A stretch of 64,000 bases of DNA, taken from contig JBAKBP010000185.1 in NCBI GenBank assembly GCA_037953745.1, positions 124,001 to 188,000 on the forward strand. Reading direction: 5' to 3'. This DNA comes from Lithodes maja (Eukaryota > Arthropoda > Malacostraca > Decapoda > Lithodidae). Both the position numbers and the translations under genes were made by a program. The notes below the pieces were generated by a model, which was not told where the DNA came from, made no database searches, and worked only from the letters and a program-made list of their open reading frames with translations. This document shows, one piece after another, positions 51,684 through 61,225 of this stretch (its first letter is position 1; each line of letters opens with the position of its first letter).

Positions 51684-54333
51684 GTTCTGCTGGTGCTCTT
51701 CCGCCTCGGCCGCCCTCCTCACCTCCCTCTGTGCTCCCAGTTTAGGGTGAGTACGGATACCTGTTTGCATGTGTGTTCCTGTTTCCCCATGCTCCTTTCC
51801 TGGTTCTTCTTGGACATTCTCTCCACGTACTCCTTCGACGTGCTGATTCTGGTGTGTGTTCTTCTCGTGCTGGTCGGCTGCTTTGCTTTCGCCTTGGTTG
51901 TCGCTCCCCATGCTTGGTGAGCCACAGGTCCTGCTTGCGCCACTCGCTCTTTGTGTCCTCTACGGCCTACCTCCCTGCTCTGTGTGGCCCGTGTCTGGCC
52001 CTGGTGGTTGTGCTGCTCCATGGCCCTGGTTCCTCGGCGGCGGCTGTGGCCTCTGCTTCCCTTCCGTCGGTGTGGCCGATGGTCTCCCGCCACATTGGGA
52101 CTGTGGGCCGCCGTTCCCCGGCCTTTGTTGCCGACCGGATCCGCGTCACCCTGGGTATCCCTGACCCGACTGAAGGCCGTTCACCTGGCCCTCTCCCTGC
52201 TCGGGCCCTCTCCCCTGGGTCCCGCAGCCGGTCGTCCCATCGTCGGGGGGTTCCCCGGCTCCGTCCACGCTCTCGCTCGCCACGTCATCCGTCCTCTACT
52301 GCCCCTCGTCGTCCTCCTGATCGCCTTGATGACGCCCGTCGCCCTCGTCTTGGTTCTCGCCCTGAGGCCGGGGTTAGCGGCTCTGCCCCTGTGCGCCCTC
52401 CCCTGGCCTCTACGGTTCGGGGCTCTACTCCCTTCCGCCCGCTTTCCCAGCCCTGACGACTTCCTCTTACGTTGTCCTCTCCGCGCGCGGTTGTTCGTGC
52501 TGTAGCTGGCCCTCTGCTCCCTCCTACACTGTCCGGGAGGGTCCGCCTGGCTGTCGTTGCTTCTCCTACTTCACCTGCTTCGGTGCCTCTTCTTCCTTCT
52601 CGGTCTCGTCCCTCGGTGGGGGTCCCTCCCTCTCCGCCTCGGTGTCGGGCCGCCCTGTTCTCTCAGCCCCGGGGTTCCTTGCTCTGTTTCCCCCCGCGGC
52701 TCCTTCTGGCCTCCTTTCACCCGGCCAGCCTTCCCACTCCCGTCGTCCTGCTCCTCCTCCTTCTTCTCTTCCTGGCCTTCACTTACCGTCTTGCCAGGGG
52801 GGTACCCCTCCTCTTGCCTCGGTGGGGTTTCGCGAGGTTTCGGGGTCCCCCTTTCTCGGGAGCTGCCGTGTCGCTGGAAGAGGGGGTTGGTGCTGTTTCC
52901 CCCTCGGCCGTTCGTGATCGGGGACGAGTCCCTCTACGGCGCCTCAACCGTCGTCGCTCGCCTTCCTTGGGCCGCGACGCTGCTGGTTCGTGTCGTGGGT
53001 CTCGCTCCCGCTCACGCTTGCCCCTGCGGGCCGACCATTCTGGGGGGGGGGGTCGCCTCTCTCGGTTCGATTGTCGGCTATGCAGGGCTGGGTTGTGTCA
53101 CGCTTCGACGGGTGCTTGGAGTCGTTGGACGCCTCCCTCTTCTCGCGCTTCTTGGCGGTGACTCACCCTCAGCGCCTCACCCTCCCTACCCATGCTACGG
53201 TCCCCCTCCCTTCTGCAGGTCTACGCTCTGGTCAGACTTCAGCCGCACTGACATCCTTCCGGCTGTTCAGTCCCTGGCTGTGTTGACGGGTCTGTCCTCC
53301 TCTGGGACGGGTTTGTGCGACGCCGGTACACCTGGCTTCGCCGTCATGCTCGGTCACCCTCTCCCTTTGGAGGCCTGGTTTGCTGGGGCCTTCGACTTCC
53401 CACCGTTCCGTCGACGGCTCTCCTTCGGTCCCTCCCCCGGAGTCGTCACTGCTTTTGCCTCCTCTTGTGTCTGTCGGCGGGTTGGCCAGCGCGTTCTGGT
53501 CCTGGATGGGCGCGCCCGTTCTTGAACTTTGTTCTATTGCTACCCCGTTCTTCTCTCACCCGGATCGGCCCTCTGTCGCCACGGTTTTTCCCTTGCGACA
53601 GAGGGTGACGGACTTATTGTCTTGTCTTTAGGTTCCCTCCAGACGTCTCTTCCCCACCTGCGGCTTTTCGAGGCGTCTGCGCCAGGCGCTCTTCGCGAGG
53701 GTTTGGACCGCGTTCTGCGGGTCCACCTTCGGCTCGCGGTGTCTTTGGTTCCCGAGCTGAAGGCGGTTTTGTGCGCGGCAACTCGGCGACGCCCGACGGT
53801 GCGGTCCTCGTTCTGCCGGCCGGCCCCCTTGGATATTCGTCAGGGTTTGTTGTACTCTGCGCTCTATACGTCGGGGTTTTTTCAGCTGGTTGCTTGGGTA
53901 TGCTCGCTTCTCTGTCGGCGGCCCCTGCTTCCGACACGCGACGACGCGCTGTGTCGTTGCGGACCCTGCTTACGTCACGCACCGACGCGCTGTGTCGCCC
54001 GCGGGGTCTTCTCAGGCCCGTCCTTCTGCCGGTCCTCTTCGGAGTGCTGCTGCAAGTGCTGCCGCCTTGCACGGGCGCAGGACTGGGCCGTTGCGGGCCA
54101 GTGCGTCGGTTCCGCCTCGCCCTTCTGTTCTTGCCCCTTTCATCCCCGCCGTGTCGGGGCTGGCCGGCCTTCCACTTCCGGCCGCCCTTCGCCGGGGTCA
54201 GCCCCGCGCCGGCCTGGGGTTGGGGTGGCCCGCCCTTTTCGACGAGGTTGGGGGGGGGGGGGTAGAGGTCAACGTGGCGCTCGTGCCCGCACGGCCCGTA
54301 ACGGGGGTACCTCCACGTCAACACAATGTGTAG
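51684..54333 (+). pseudogene. DIRS copy 2, gag-like region
   Basis: Same Arg/Ser/Pro-rich region as copy 1, more broken: 51773-52456, 52472-53161 and 53529-55073 carry successive pieces ('RSRSSHRRGVPRLRPRSRSP', 'VTDLLSCL', 'LRLAVSLVPELKAVL'). Pieces are joined only by shifting frame. As in copy 1, adenine scarcity keeps many unrelated frames open. Confidence 0.5.
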
Positions 54334-54351
54334 TTCTCTGGGTCGGCCTCC

Positions 54352-55885
54352 TTGTTCTTCTCGCCTGGCCGACCAGGTCGCTCCCCTCCTCTCGGGTGCT
54401 CCCTCGGGTTGTTTTCGCCCTTGCGCCCCTCGGTTGCCGCGAGGGACGTTGGGGGCGGCGGGTTGCGCGGAGGGGTCTCACCTGGAGGTGGACGTCTCGA
54501 CCCCCTTTCCGCTCTTGTCACCGACACCGGCCCATCTCTTCAGAGGTGGCCCACGTGCTCACTTCCATGCCCGAGCTGGGTAGCGTCGAGGGAGTTGACC
54601 GCCGGTCGCCCGGTTTTCCTCTCCCGTGTCTTTCTGGTCCCGTCGGCGAACTGCGGCGCGATGCGTCCGATGGTGGTTCTGTCGGCCCTCAACGGGCGCG
54701 TCGTGCACACACGGTTTCGGATGCTGCCGGTACCCCTGGTACGCCTGGCCCTGTGCCCTCTGTCGGGGGTTGTGTCGCTGGCCCTCCAGGATGCGTCTTG
54801 GCTCGTTCCTCTCCATCCTCGCTTCCAGCGAATCTTGGCCGTTCGGACTTCCGATCGTGTGTTCCTGTTCGCCGGCCTTCCCTTCGGTCTCCACATCGCG
54901 CCGCGGATCTTCTCCGCGCATGTGGGGCAGGCTCTGGGTCCTCTCCTCAGGTGCGGGCTCCAGATCCTGTTTTCCTTGGCCGTTTGGTTGGTAGTTTCCG
55001 AAGCCCTAGGACTGTGCATTGGCGATGCCCTCACAGTCGTTCGCAACGTCGCACGGTTAGGGTTCCCCTTTGATGTTCCCGGGTCACGCTTGGCCCCGTC
55101 GCGTGTCGTGCCATGGGTCGGTCTCGCATGGGTTTTGTCCGGCGCTACGGTGACCCGGGGTGTGCCGGCCGCGGTGCACCTTCGGTGGAAGGTCTTCGCC
55201 GTGTTGCACTCGGTCTCCCTCCTGGGGTGGCTCTGGGACTCGTTCGTGGGTTCGCTGCTTTGGGCCGCTCTGCCCCTTCCCTTAGGGAGCCTCTGGCTAC
55301 TCCGCCTCCTCCTCATGGGCCCCGCGGTGTTTCCGTTGCCCCTATGGATCGGCTCCTGCCACTCCTGCGTACCGTTCGCAGACGCTTCGGTCGCTGGGTT
55401 GCTCAGGGCTCGCTCTCTGCGGCTGTGCCCTGGTCCGCCCCCCCCGCCGACGGTCTGGGTAGCCACAGATACGTCGAGCGAGGTTGGGTGAGGTTCCCGA
55501 TCGAACCTGGGACGTCCACTTCCCGGCAGATGGGTAGGTCTCCCTCCACTTACCCGTCTATGCCCTCGGACTGTTGGTTCCTCTGTTCTTCCTGCGGGAC
55601 CACGCGCTGGCCCTTCGGGGTAAGTCGGTGGCCTTCGGGTTAGACACTCAGACAAGCTGTCCCCTGTTTCCTTCTGCGGGGGTCCTCCAGGTCGTTGACT
55701 CTATTGGGGGTCTCGGTGGAGTTGTTCTTCCTCGCGGCCTGACACCCCTTCTCCTTGCATGCCTCCTCCCTGCCCGGGCCTGCCACCCTGTGGGCGGCCG
55801 CCCTGTCGAGAGGGCAGGGCGTTCTTGTTGAATGGGCGATGAAACGGACTGTGTTCGCCGACCTCGCGGCTTCCTGAGGTGTTCC
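54352..55885 (+). pseudogene. DIRS copy 2, reverse transcriptase and RNase H remnant
   Basis: Frame 54352-55491 parallels copy 1: 'SRVFLVPSANCGAMRPMVVL', 'VSLALQDASWLVPLHP', 'LFAGLPFGLHIAPRIFS', 'GLQILFSLAVWLVVS'. The motif A Asp is Ala as in copy 1; motif C has lost both Asp (S-L-A-V, against S-L-A-D in copy 1). A TGA at about 55489 ends the frame just after 'TDTSSEVG', where copy 1 has TGC. RNase H continues in other frames ('FFLRDHALALRGKSVAFGLD' near 55590). Confidence 0.85.
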
Positions 55886-55895
55886 GGAGGTCGCC

Positions 55896-57260
55896 TTGTT
55901 CGCATCGGGGGTGCCGCGCCAGTTGCCTTTGGACCTCTCCCTCCGGCCTCGCACTCCGGAGGGGGGTCCGGCCGCTTTCATGGTAGCCTGGTACAGGTGG
56001 CGGTCGATATACATCTTTCCGCCCCCAGACGCGCTGTTGCTGTGCCCAGTCCTCGCGAGGCTGCGGCTGTACCACGGCTGCGTCTGGCTCCTCGCGCCTC
56101 TGTGGCCGGCACGGGCTTGGTCCGCCCGGTTGCCGCGGTGGTGCCCGAGTCCGGTCCCTCTACCTGTCTCCGGCTTCCACTTGGGCTCGGTTGGGGACCT
56201 GCGGACCTCGTTGGCCTTCGCATCGTGCTTGTTCATGTGGCACGGTGGCTCCCGGTCCCCGGCCGGGCCCTGACTGACTTCCTGCAGCGTTCCTGGCCGT
56301 CTTCTCCTTGGGGGCCTTAAGGGTCCCTCTGGAGGTCTTTTACTAGGTGGCTACAGGCCTCTCGCCTGCCAGTTGGCTCTCCTTCCCTCGTCCTACGCTC
56401 CTTGTTTCCCCTCTTCCGTACACGTCACTTTCCAGTCGACGCTATACGTACCCACTTGTCTGCCGTCCGGGGGATCTTTGGGTCCGTCGCTGGGCTGGTC
56501 GTTCCGCCACAGGAGCTGGATTCCTTCCTGACGGCTGCCTTCCGGGATCGACCTCCTCCGCGCCAGGTCCCTCCGCAGTGGGATCTGGGGCGGGCTCTGG
56601 TCCTTCTGGCTTCACCCACGTCTACAAGGGCCGCTACGCCGGTTCCGTTGCTCGGGCGTCCGCTCTTCCTTGTCGCTCTGGCCACTGGGGTTCGGGTGTC
56701 TGCGCTAGCGGCATTGTCACGGCCCCGGGACTGCGTGCGATTCTCCCCGTCATTGCATGGCGTCTCGTTCGCCTCCTCCCCTCCTTTTGTTACCTCGCTT
56801 GGGAGGGCGGCCCCCGCTTTCCGGCCTTTCGCCGTCCAGGCTTTCCGGCGTGGGCATCCTCGCCATGTGTTGTGCCCGGTGTCAGCCTTGCGCTCCTCTG
56901 TTGCGTTTGTGGCGCCGCCTTCGGGTACTGCTGTGTGGGTGTCTCCTCGGACAGGTGGGAGGCTCTCGCAGGTGCAGATGGGCCGCCGCGTTTGTCGGAC
57001 CGTTCGTGCCCGTCACCCTGTTTGTAGGGGTTCTGCGCACGATGTCAGATCCTTTGCTGCCTCCTTCCGGTTCCTGCCACGTCGATCCTTACCTGCCATC
57101 GCCTCAGCGGTTTTGTGGGTCTTCTATCACTTCCTTCATCTCCTCCTACCTCTCCGTGTCCAGTGTTCGACCCCCTCGGCCGGTGATTGCTCTCGGGGGT
57201 CGTGTTTCCTGGTGCTCTGGCGAAGATCCCTGGTCTTCCCCCCTTGTCCCTCGTTCTTTT
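55896..57260 (+). pseudogene. DIRS copy 2, tyrosine recombinase remnant
   Basis: The main frame, 56402-57484, carries 'PLFLVALATGVRVSALAALS', 'PRHVLCPVSALRSSV' and 'SAHDVRSFAASF'. The Tyr-containing segment ('SITSFISSYLSVSSV') lies in another frame, as in copy 1, so the frameshift predates or recurs in both. The upstream part (55896-56320) is split from it by a TAA at about 56317 where copy 1 reads through. Confidence 0.75.
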
Positions 57261-58173
57261 CCTTTGTTTTATATGACAAAGGGGGGGGGGGGGGGTGTAC
57301 GGGTTTGCACCACTGGATTGCAAGTTTGGGATTATGTATTGTTCCAGTACATAAGTGTTTTTGCCACATTGAAAATTGTGTTTTGTTCTTGTGTTCAGTG
57401 TTTTTGTTGGTTTTTGAAGAAAAGGGATTTTGGGTACAGTACCTTTTTGGTTTCAGACAAGTCTATGTTTTTGCATTACTATGAATGACGGGCATGTGTT
57501 AAAACTGTTCTTTTTAGCTACTCCTCAGTTTTTCACTCTTTTATTAGACTCTCTTGTTTAAATTGTGTCTTTGTCATTCATAATTTTGTTTTATGCATTG
57601 TTTTTTTTTGGTAGGTTGGGCTTGGATGTCCTCCTCCTATTTGTTATGCAGCCTTGACGTTGGATTTGCCAAGACTACTAACAAATTGGGAGGTTTGACG
57701 TACCTCCCAACCTACCAAATAGGAAAACCTACTATTTGGTAGTAGTCTTGGAAAATCCAACGTACATAATACCCTCCCTCACGCCGGAGCCCTGCCCATC
57801 CGCGTTCTTCTGCTGACGTGAGATGTGATGACAAGAGAGGGTCGCTCATGCGCACGTTCGACAGGGATCTGCACATGACGGAACACGGGATGGGCCTTAA
57901 GCGATAACTAAGGTAAACCCCTTTTTCTTCTCTTCTATGCTTTTTTCACCTTCGGTGGTAGTTTTGGTTAATGTACAACGTCTCCTAGAGCAAGATAAGG
58001 AGTAGACTCTAGACGTTTTCTTTTTAACCGCGGTTGGAATGACGACATAGCAGTCAAAATAGACAAGTCGTCATTGCAATTAGGTTAATAGCCTTGACGT
58101 TGGATTTTCCAAGACTACTACCAAATAGTAGGTTTTCCTATTTGGTAGGTTGGGAGGTACGTCAAACCTCCCA
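57261..58173 (+). repeat. DIRS copy 2, 3' UTR, internal complementary region and right terminal repeat
   Basis: G-run at about 57282-57294, then A-rich UTR nearly identical to copy 1, complementary region 57651-57763, right inverted repeat and terminal hairpins to 58173. Confidence 0.85.
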
Positions 58174-58686
58174 TACAAACAAAGATTATAATACCGAACG
58201 GTTTTATGACCCACAACACCCGGCCGGATACCATCAAGCTATGAGCCGGGTACTCTAACACGAAGCCTAAGCCTATCCCAACAACACCAGATACCCTAGG
58301 AGAAGGGCCCCAAATACAGGAATCAATTAGAAATTATTACTGGGTACTCGGGGTTAGGCCATACTATAGTAATTAAGCCTAAATACATGTTAAATAATAA
58401 TTAACAAGATATTCAGAATTAAGTCAAATACGAGAACTTATGATAAGCACATCTATAGGCTATAACCAGTTAATTTAAAGCAAATCATGCAAGGCTAGAC
58501 CCTAATCCTAGCCCAAATCAAGTAGACCTAATAAGAACGATGCTTATCTCATTATGCAACATTGACTCCTTGATATTTCAACAGGCTCAGGCAAGGCACG
58601 GCATTACATAGGAGGAGTTCTGAACACAAAATTGGACCGACTCCCTCCATACCAAGGGATACCACAACAGGTAGACATGCTTTGAC
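58174..58686. other. No gene; possible satellite remnant
   Basis: Begins with sequence weakly like the 135 bp satellite and ends in AT-rich DNA. No coding feature recognised. Confidence 0.45.
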
Positions 58687-59190
58687 ATGCTTTGCCTTCT
58701 TACGCATCAAATCAACCAAGCTACAGACCAACATGGTGAAACACATACAATAGCACTGGATATATCAAAGGCATTTGATAGAGTCTGGCATCAATCCTTA
58801 TTGTCGAAGATGTCACACTACGGCCTTGCATCATTAGTTCCACTAATTTCTTCTTATCTTCATAACAGAAAAAGATGTGTAATGGTAGATGGCCTTTATT
58901 CTCAATTTCACTCAATAAATGCTGGTGTTCCCCAGGGATCAGTTTTGGCCCCAATTCTGTTCCTCATTCATATCAATGATCTCATATCTACCACTCATAA
59001 TCCAATACATTCCTACGCAGATGACTCAACACTCCACAGTTCCTTCACATTTACCAATTCTGTCACCCAACCCGATCTTATAAATTCAAAAATAAACACT
59101 GCAATTTCTCTGAACCAGGACCTTTCTAGAATTAATGGATGGGGACAAAAGAATCTAGTTTCCTTTAATGCACAGAAAACCAAGTACAGT
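58687..59190 (+). pseudogene. Non-LTR reverse transcriptase fragment (palm)
   Basis: An open frame of 174 codons; the last 7 run into the adjoining LTR. 'TIALDISKAFDRVWHQSLLS' carries motif A, 'NAGVPQGSVLAPILFLIHIN' motif B, and 'HSYADDSTLHS' the catalytic Asp pair; 'NLVSFNAQKTKY' is the usual segment after motif C. Both ends are missing: the left has no RT fingers, the right is cut by the LTR start at 59191. Clade uncertain, within the Jockey/CR1-like group. The LTR element probably inserted into this LINE. Confidence 0.85.
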
Positions 59191-61011
59191 TGTGACGCAT
59201 GTCGAGTATGAGCATGCTGTACAGAACGCCCAGTCAGGCCCCACTCTCGCTAGGATCGTCAGGGCAGGAACTTTGGCTGTAGTCTGTGTAGAGTTTCCTA
59301 ACTCAGTTTATGTGAACCGTTGTACTATAAGTATTATCATTATGTATTTTGTTTTCTTCTAAGTCAACGAGTTCTATTTTATATCATTAGATATAAGTAT
59401 TGTGTGTGGGATTTATATATATATAATGATGCGAAGAGAGAGAGAGTTATGTAACACCGACCAGTGAGCGCGCCACGAGGGGTAGGCCTAATTCCCCCCT
59501 CCCTCCCCCCTCATCCAGAGCGTGGGAATCCTTTGTCGATCCCAGATTGAGAGAGCGAATGTGACGTCATGATTGCCGTTATGCTCGCTACGGGGCCGAG
59601 TATAAAAAGGGAGGTCTCGCCATTTTTAGATCAGAACTCATCAGGCAAAGCGACCTCTCATATCCCTTGCAACTATCGATATTCTTCCGACTGATGTGAA
59701 CTTTCTCTACTCTCTGAACAGCCTATTTTCTTCTCTTCTCGTCCCTTTTTAACCAATGACCCCCTTTGGTGCAGATTTAGTCAGCCAAAGTATTATCGCT
59801 TGAGTTCTCACGAGATAAGTGCCTGTTAGATAGCCTATTTTTGGAAGGGTTAACTAGAATAGGATTGATTGATGTTTGTTGCACTCGTATATGTATTTCC
59901 CTGTGTACTATTATTCATGTTCCTGTTTTCTGCTGGTTTAGGTAATGCTAGACTGGGATAGGGTTCCTCGAGTTGTGATTTCCTATGAGTGCTAGGTTGG
60001 TTGAACCAGCACAATTGCAACGGAGACGTGGGAAGCCTAGGGGGTCTTTTTGATTGTGTACCGTGGGAGTTTAGCACTGTGTTGCGAGTGAGGGCTTTTG
60101 CCTGTGCCACCCAACACTGTGCTATCTCATTTGCTTGACTTTGAGAGGATCGCCAGGAGAGAACCAGATACTAGTGATCTGGATCTCTCAAGAGAGCATC
60201 CCGTCAATTACCGTAATTTGGCCGCACAGTCTTAAGGACCTCGCTAGGCTACGAGCCGCTTGCTCAGCCATTGTCTCTTAACCTTAGATATCCCAGCTAG
60301 ACTTTGCTCGACCAGCAGATACAGTATAGTATTGAAGCTTCTCCTTATGTATATTATTGTTTAAGCACTATTGATTTCATGTGTGGCACGCTTAGCTACT
60401 TCAGAGATTAGTGGCCCACGAGCACAATCTTAGTAGGCTATTGCCAGTGCATTGTCGGAGTACTTCTTCTTAATGTTTGCCATATCCTATTGCTTATTCT
60501 TATAATTCTTCTTATGTCAATTTAAAGCCTTTAATTACCAGTGAGTTATTCATTAAATTGCTGTTCAAAATCCGATACTTACTTCTTATGAGTATTCGAG
60601 AAGCATCTAACTTATCAGAAGATTCCTTGCTTGATGCTCGAGGACTATTGTTTAACGTAACGTAATAGTGCCGATCCGAAGTAGAGGGTGGAGGACTTCT
60701 TAAGTTCTTAGTTCAAGGGTGGATTACTTCGGCTTCGGCCAACACTATTCTTTAGTGTTGTAGTACTTTCTTCTTTGTTTGATTGTTGACCAGACTAGAT
60801 AACTCCCGTCTTGCTATTAGTCTGTTGTGTGAAACGCTAGTACCGAGTTCTTGTATACCCCGTTATAGCAGATAGAACTCTGGAGGGTAGTGGCGTTTTT
60901 TGTTCGGCTGGCAGTACTCTGGGGTTGGGATCGTGTGTTTCCGTTGTGGCAGCGAGCCATACTCGAGTCCTGTGTAAGAGCCCTAGTGTACCCGAGTGCC
61001 CGGTCGTAACA
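59191..61011 (+). mobile_element. 5' LTR of a Ty3/Gypsy retrotransposon
   Basis: Inferred LTR of about 1.82 kb. It starts TGTGACG directly after the interrupted LINE and ends CGTAACA, an imperfect inverted terminal repeat (6 of 7), two bases before a primer-binding-site-like sequence. It contains a promoter-like TATA region. The 3' LTR is outside the window, so the start rests on the inverted repeat and the LINE break. Confidence 0.7.
59562..59608 (+). promoter_or_regulatory. LTR promoter: CRE-like site and TATA box
   Basis: TGACGTCA at 59562-59569 (a perfect CRE palindrome) and TATAAAAAG at 59601-59609, about 30 bases before 'agatcagaactcatcagg', a plausible initiator region. Confidence 0.6.
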
Positions 61012-61013
61012 AA

Positions 61014-61025
61014 TGGCGACCTTGC
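61014..61025 (+). promoter_or_regulatory. tRNA primer-binding site
   Basis: TGGCGACCTTGC two bases after the LTR end; TGGCGACC starts are common in Ty3/Gypsy primer-binding sites. The matching tRNA is not identified. Confidence 0.6.
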
Positions 61026-61225
61026 TTAGGATTTTGTGAACAGTATAATTTTTTGCAGAGTTGTACAACATTTGTTTGTTGGTACTTTAGCGTACATATT
61101 GAAGAATATTTTTTTTTGTAAGGCAATTAGGAGAGCATTTAAGAGACTCCAGTTAATTTAGTAATTAGTGCTTGCATAAGGGAGTTTAACACTTTTGTCT
61201 CGAGAATTTTTTGGTGAACTTCAGT
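61026..61225 (+). other. Leader between primer-binding site and gag
   Basis: About 200 bp AT-rich leader with no ORF of note; probably holds the packaging signal. Confidence 0.5.

Larger units (their letters stand above)
50132..58173 (+). mobile_element. DIRS-like retrotransposon, copy 2
   Basis: About 8042 bp, matching copy 1 without the piggyBac insertion. Left inverted repeat about 50132-50430, right about 57820-58122 plus the right tail to 58173, internal complementary region 57651-57763. 'att' precedes the left end (50129-50131), but the right end is followed by 'tac', so the outer junctions are not a simple duplication; DIRS insertion normally makes none. The flanking satellite shows it integrated independently of copy 1. 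Confidence 0.9.

Noticed and set aside
51684..57500. Same set of overlapping frames in DIRS copy 2
   Set aside because: Same composition effect as in copy 1.
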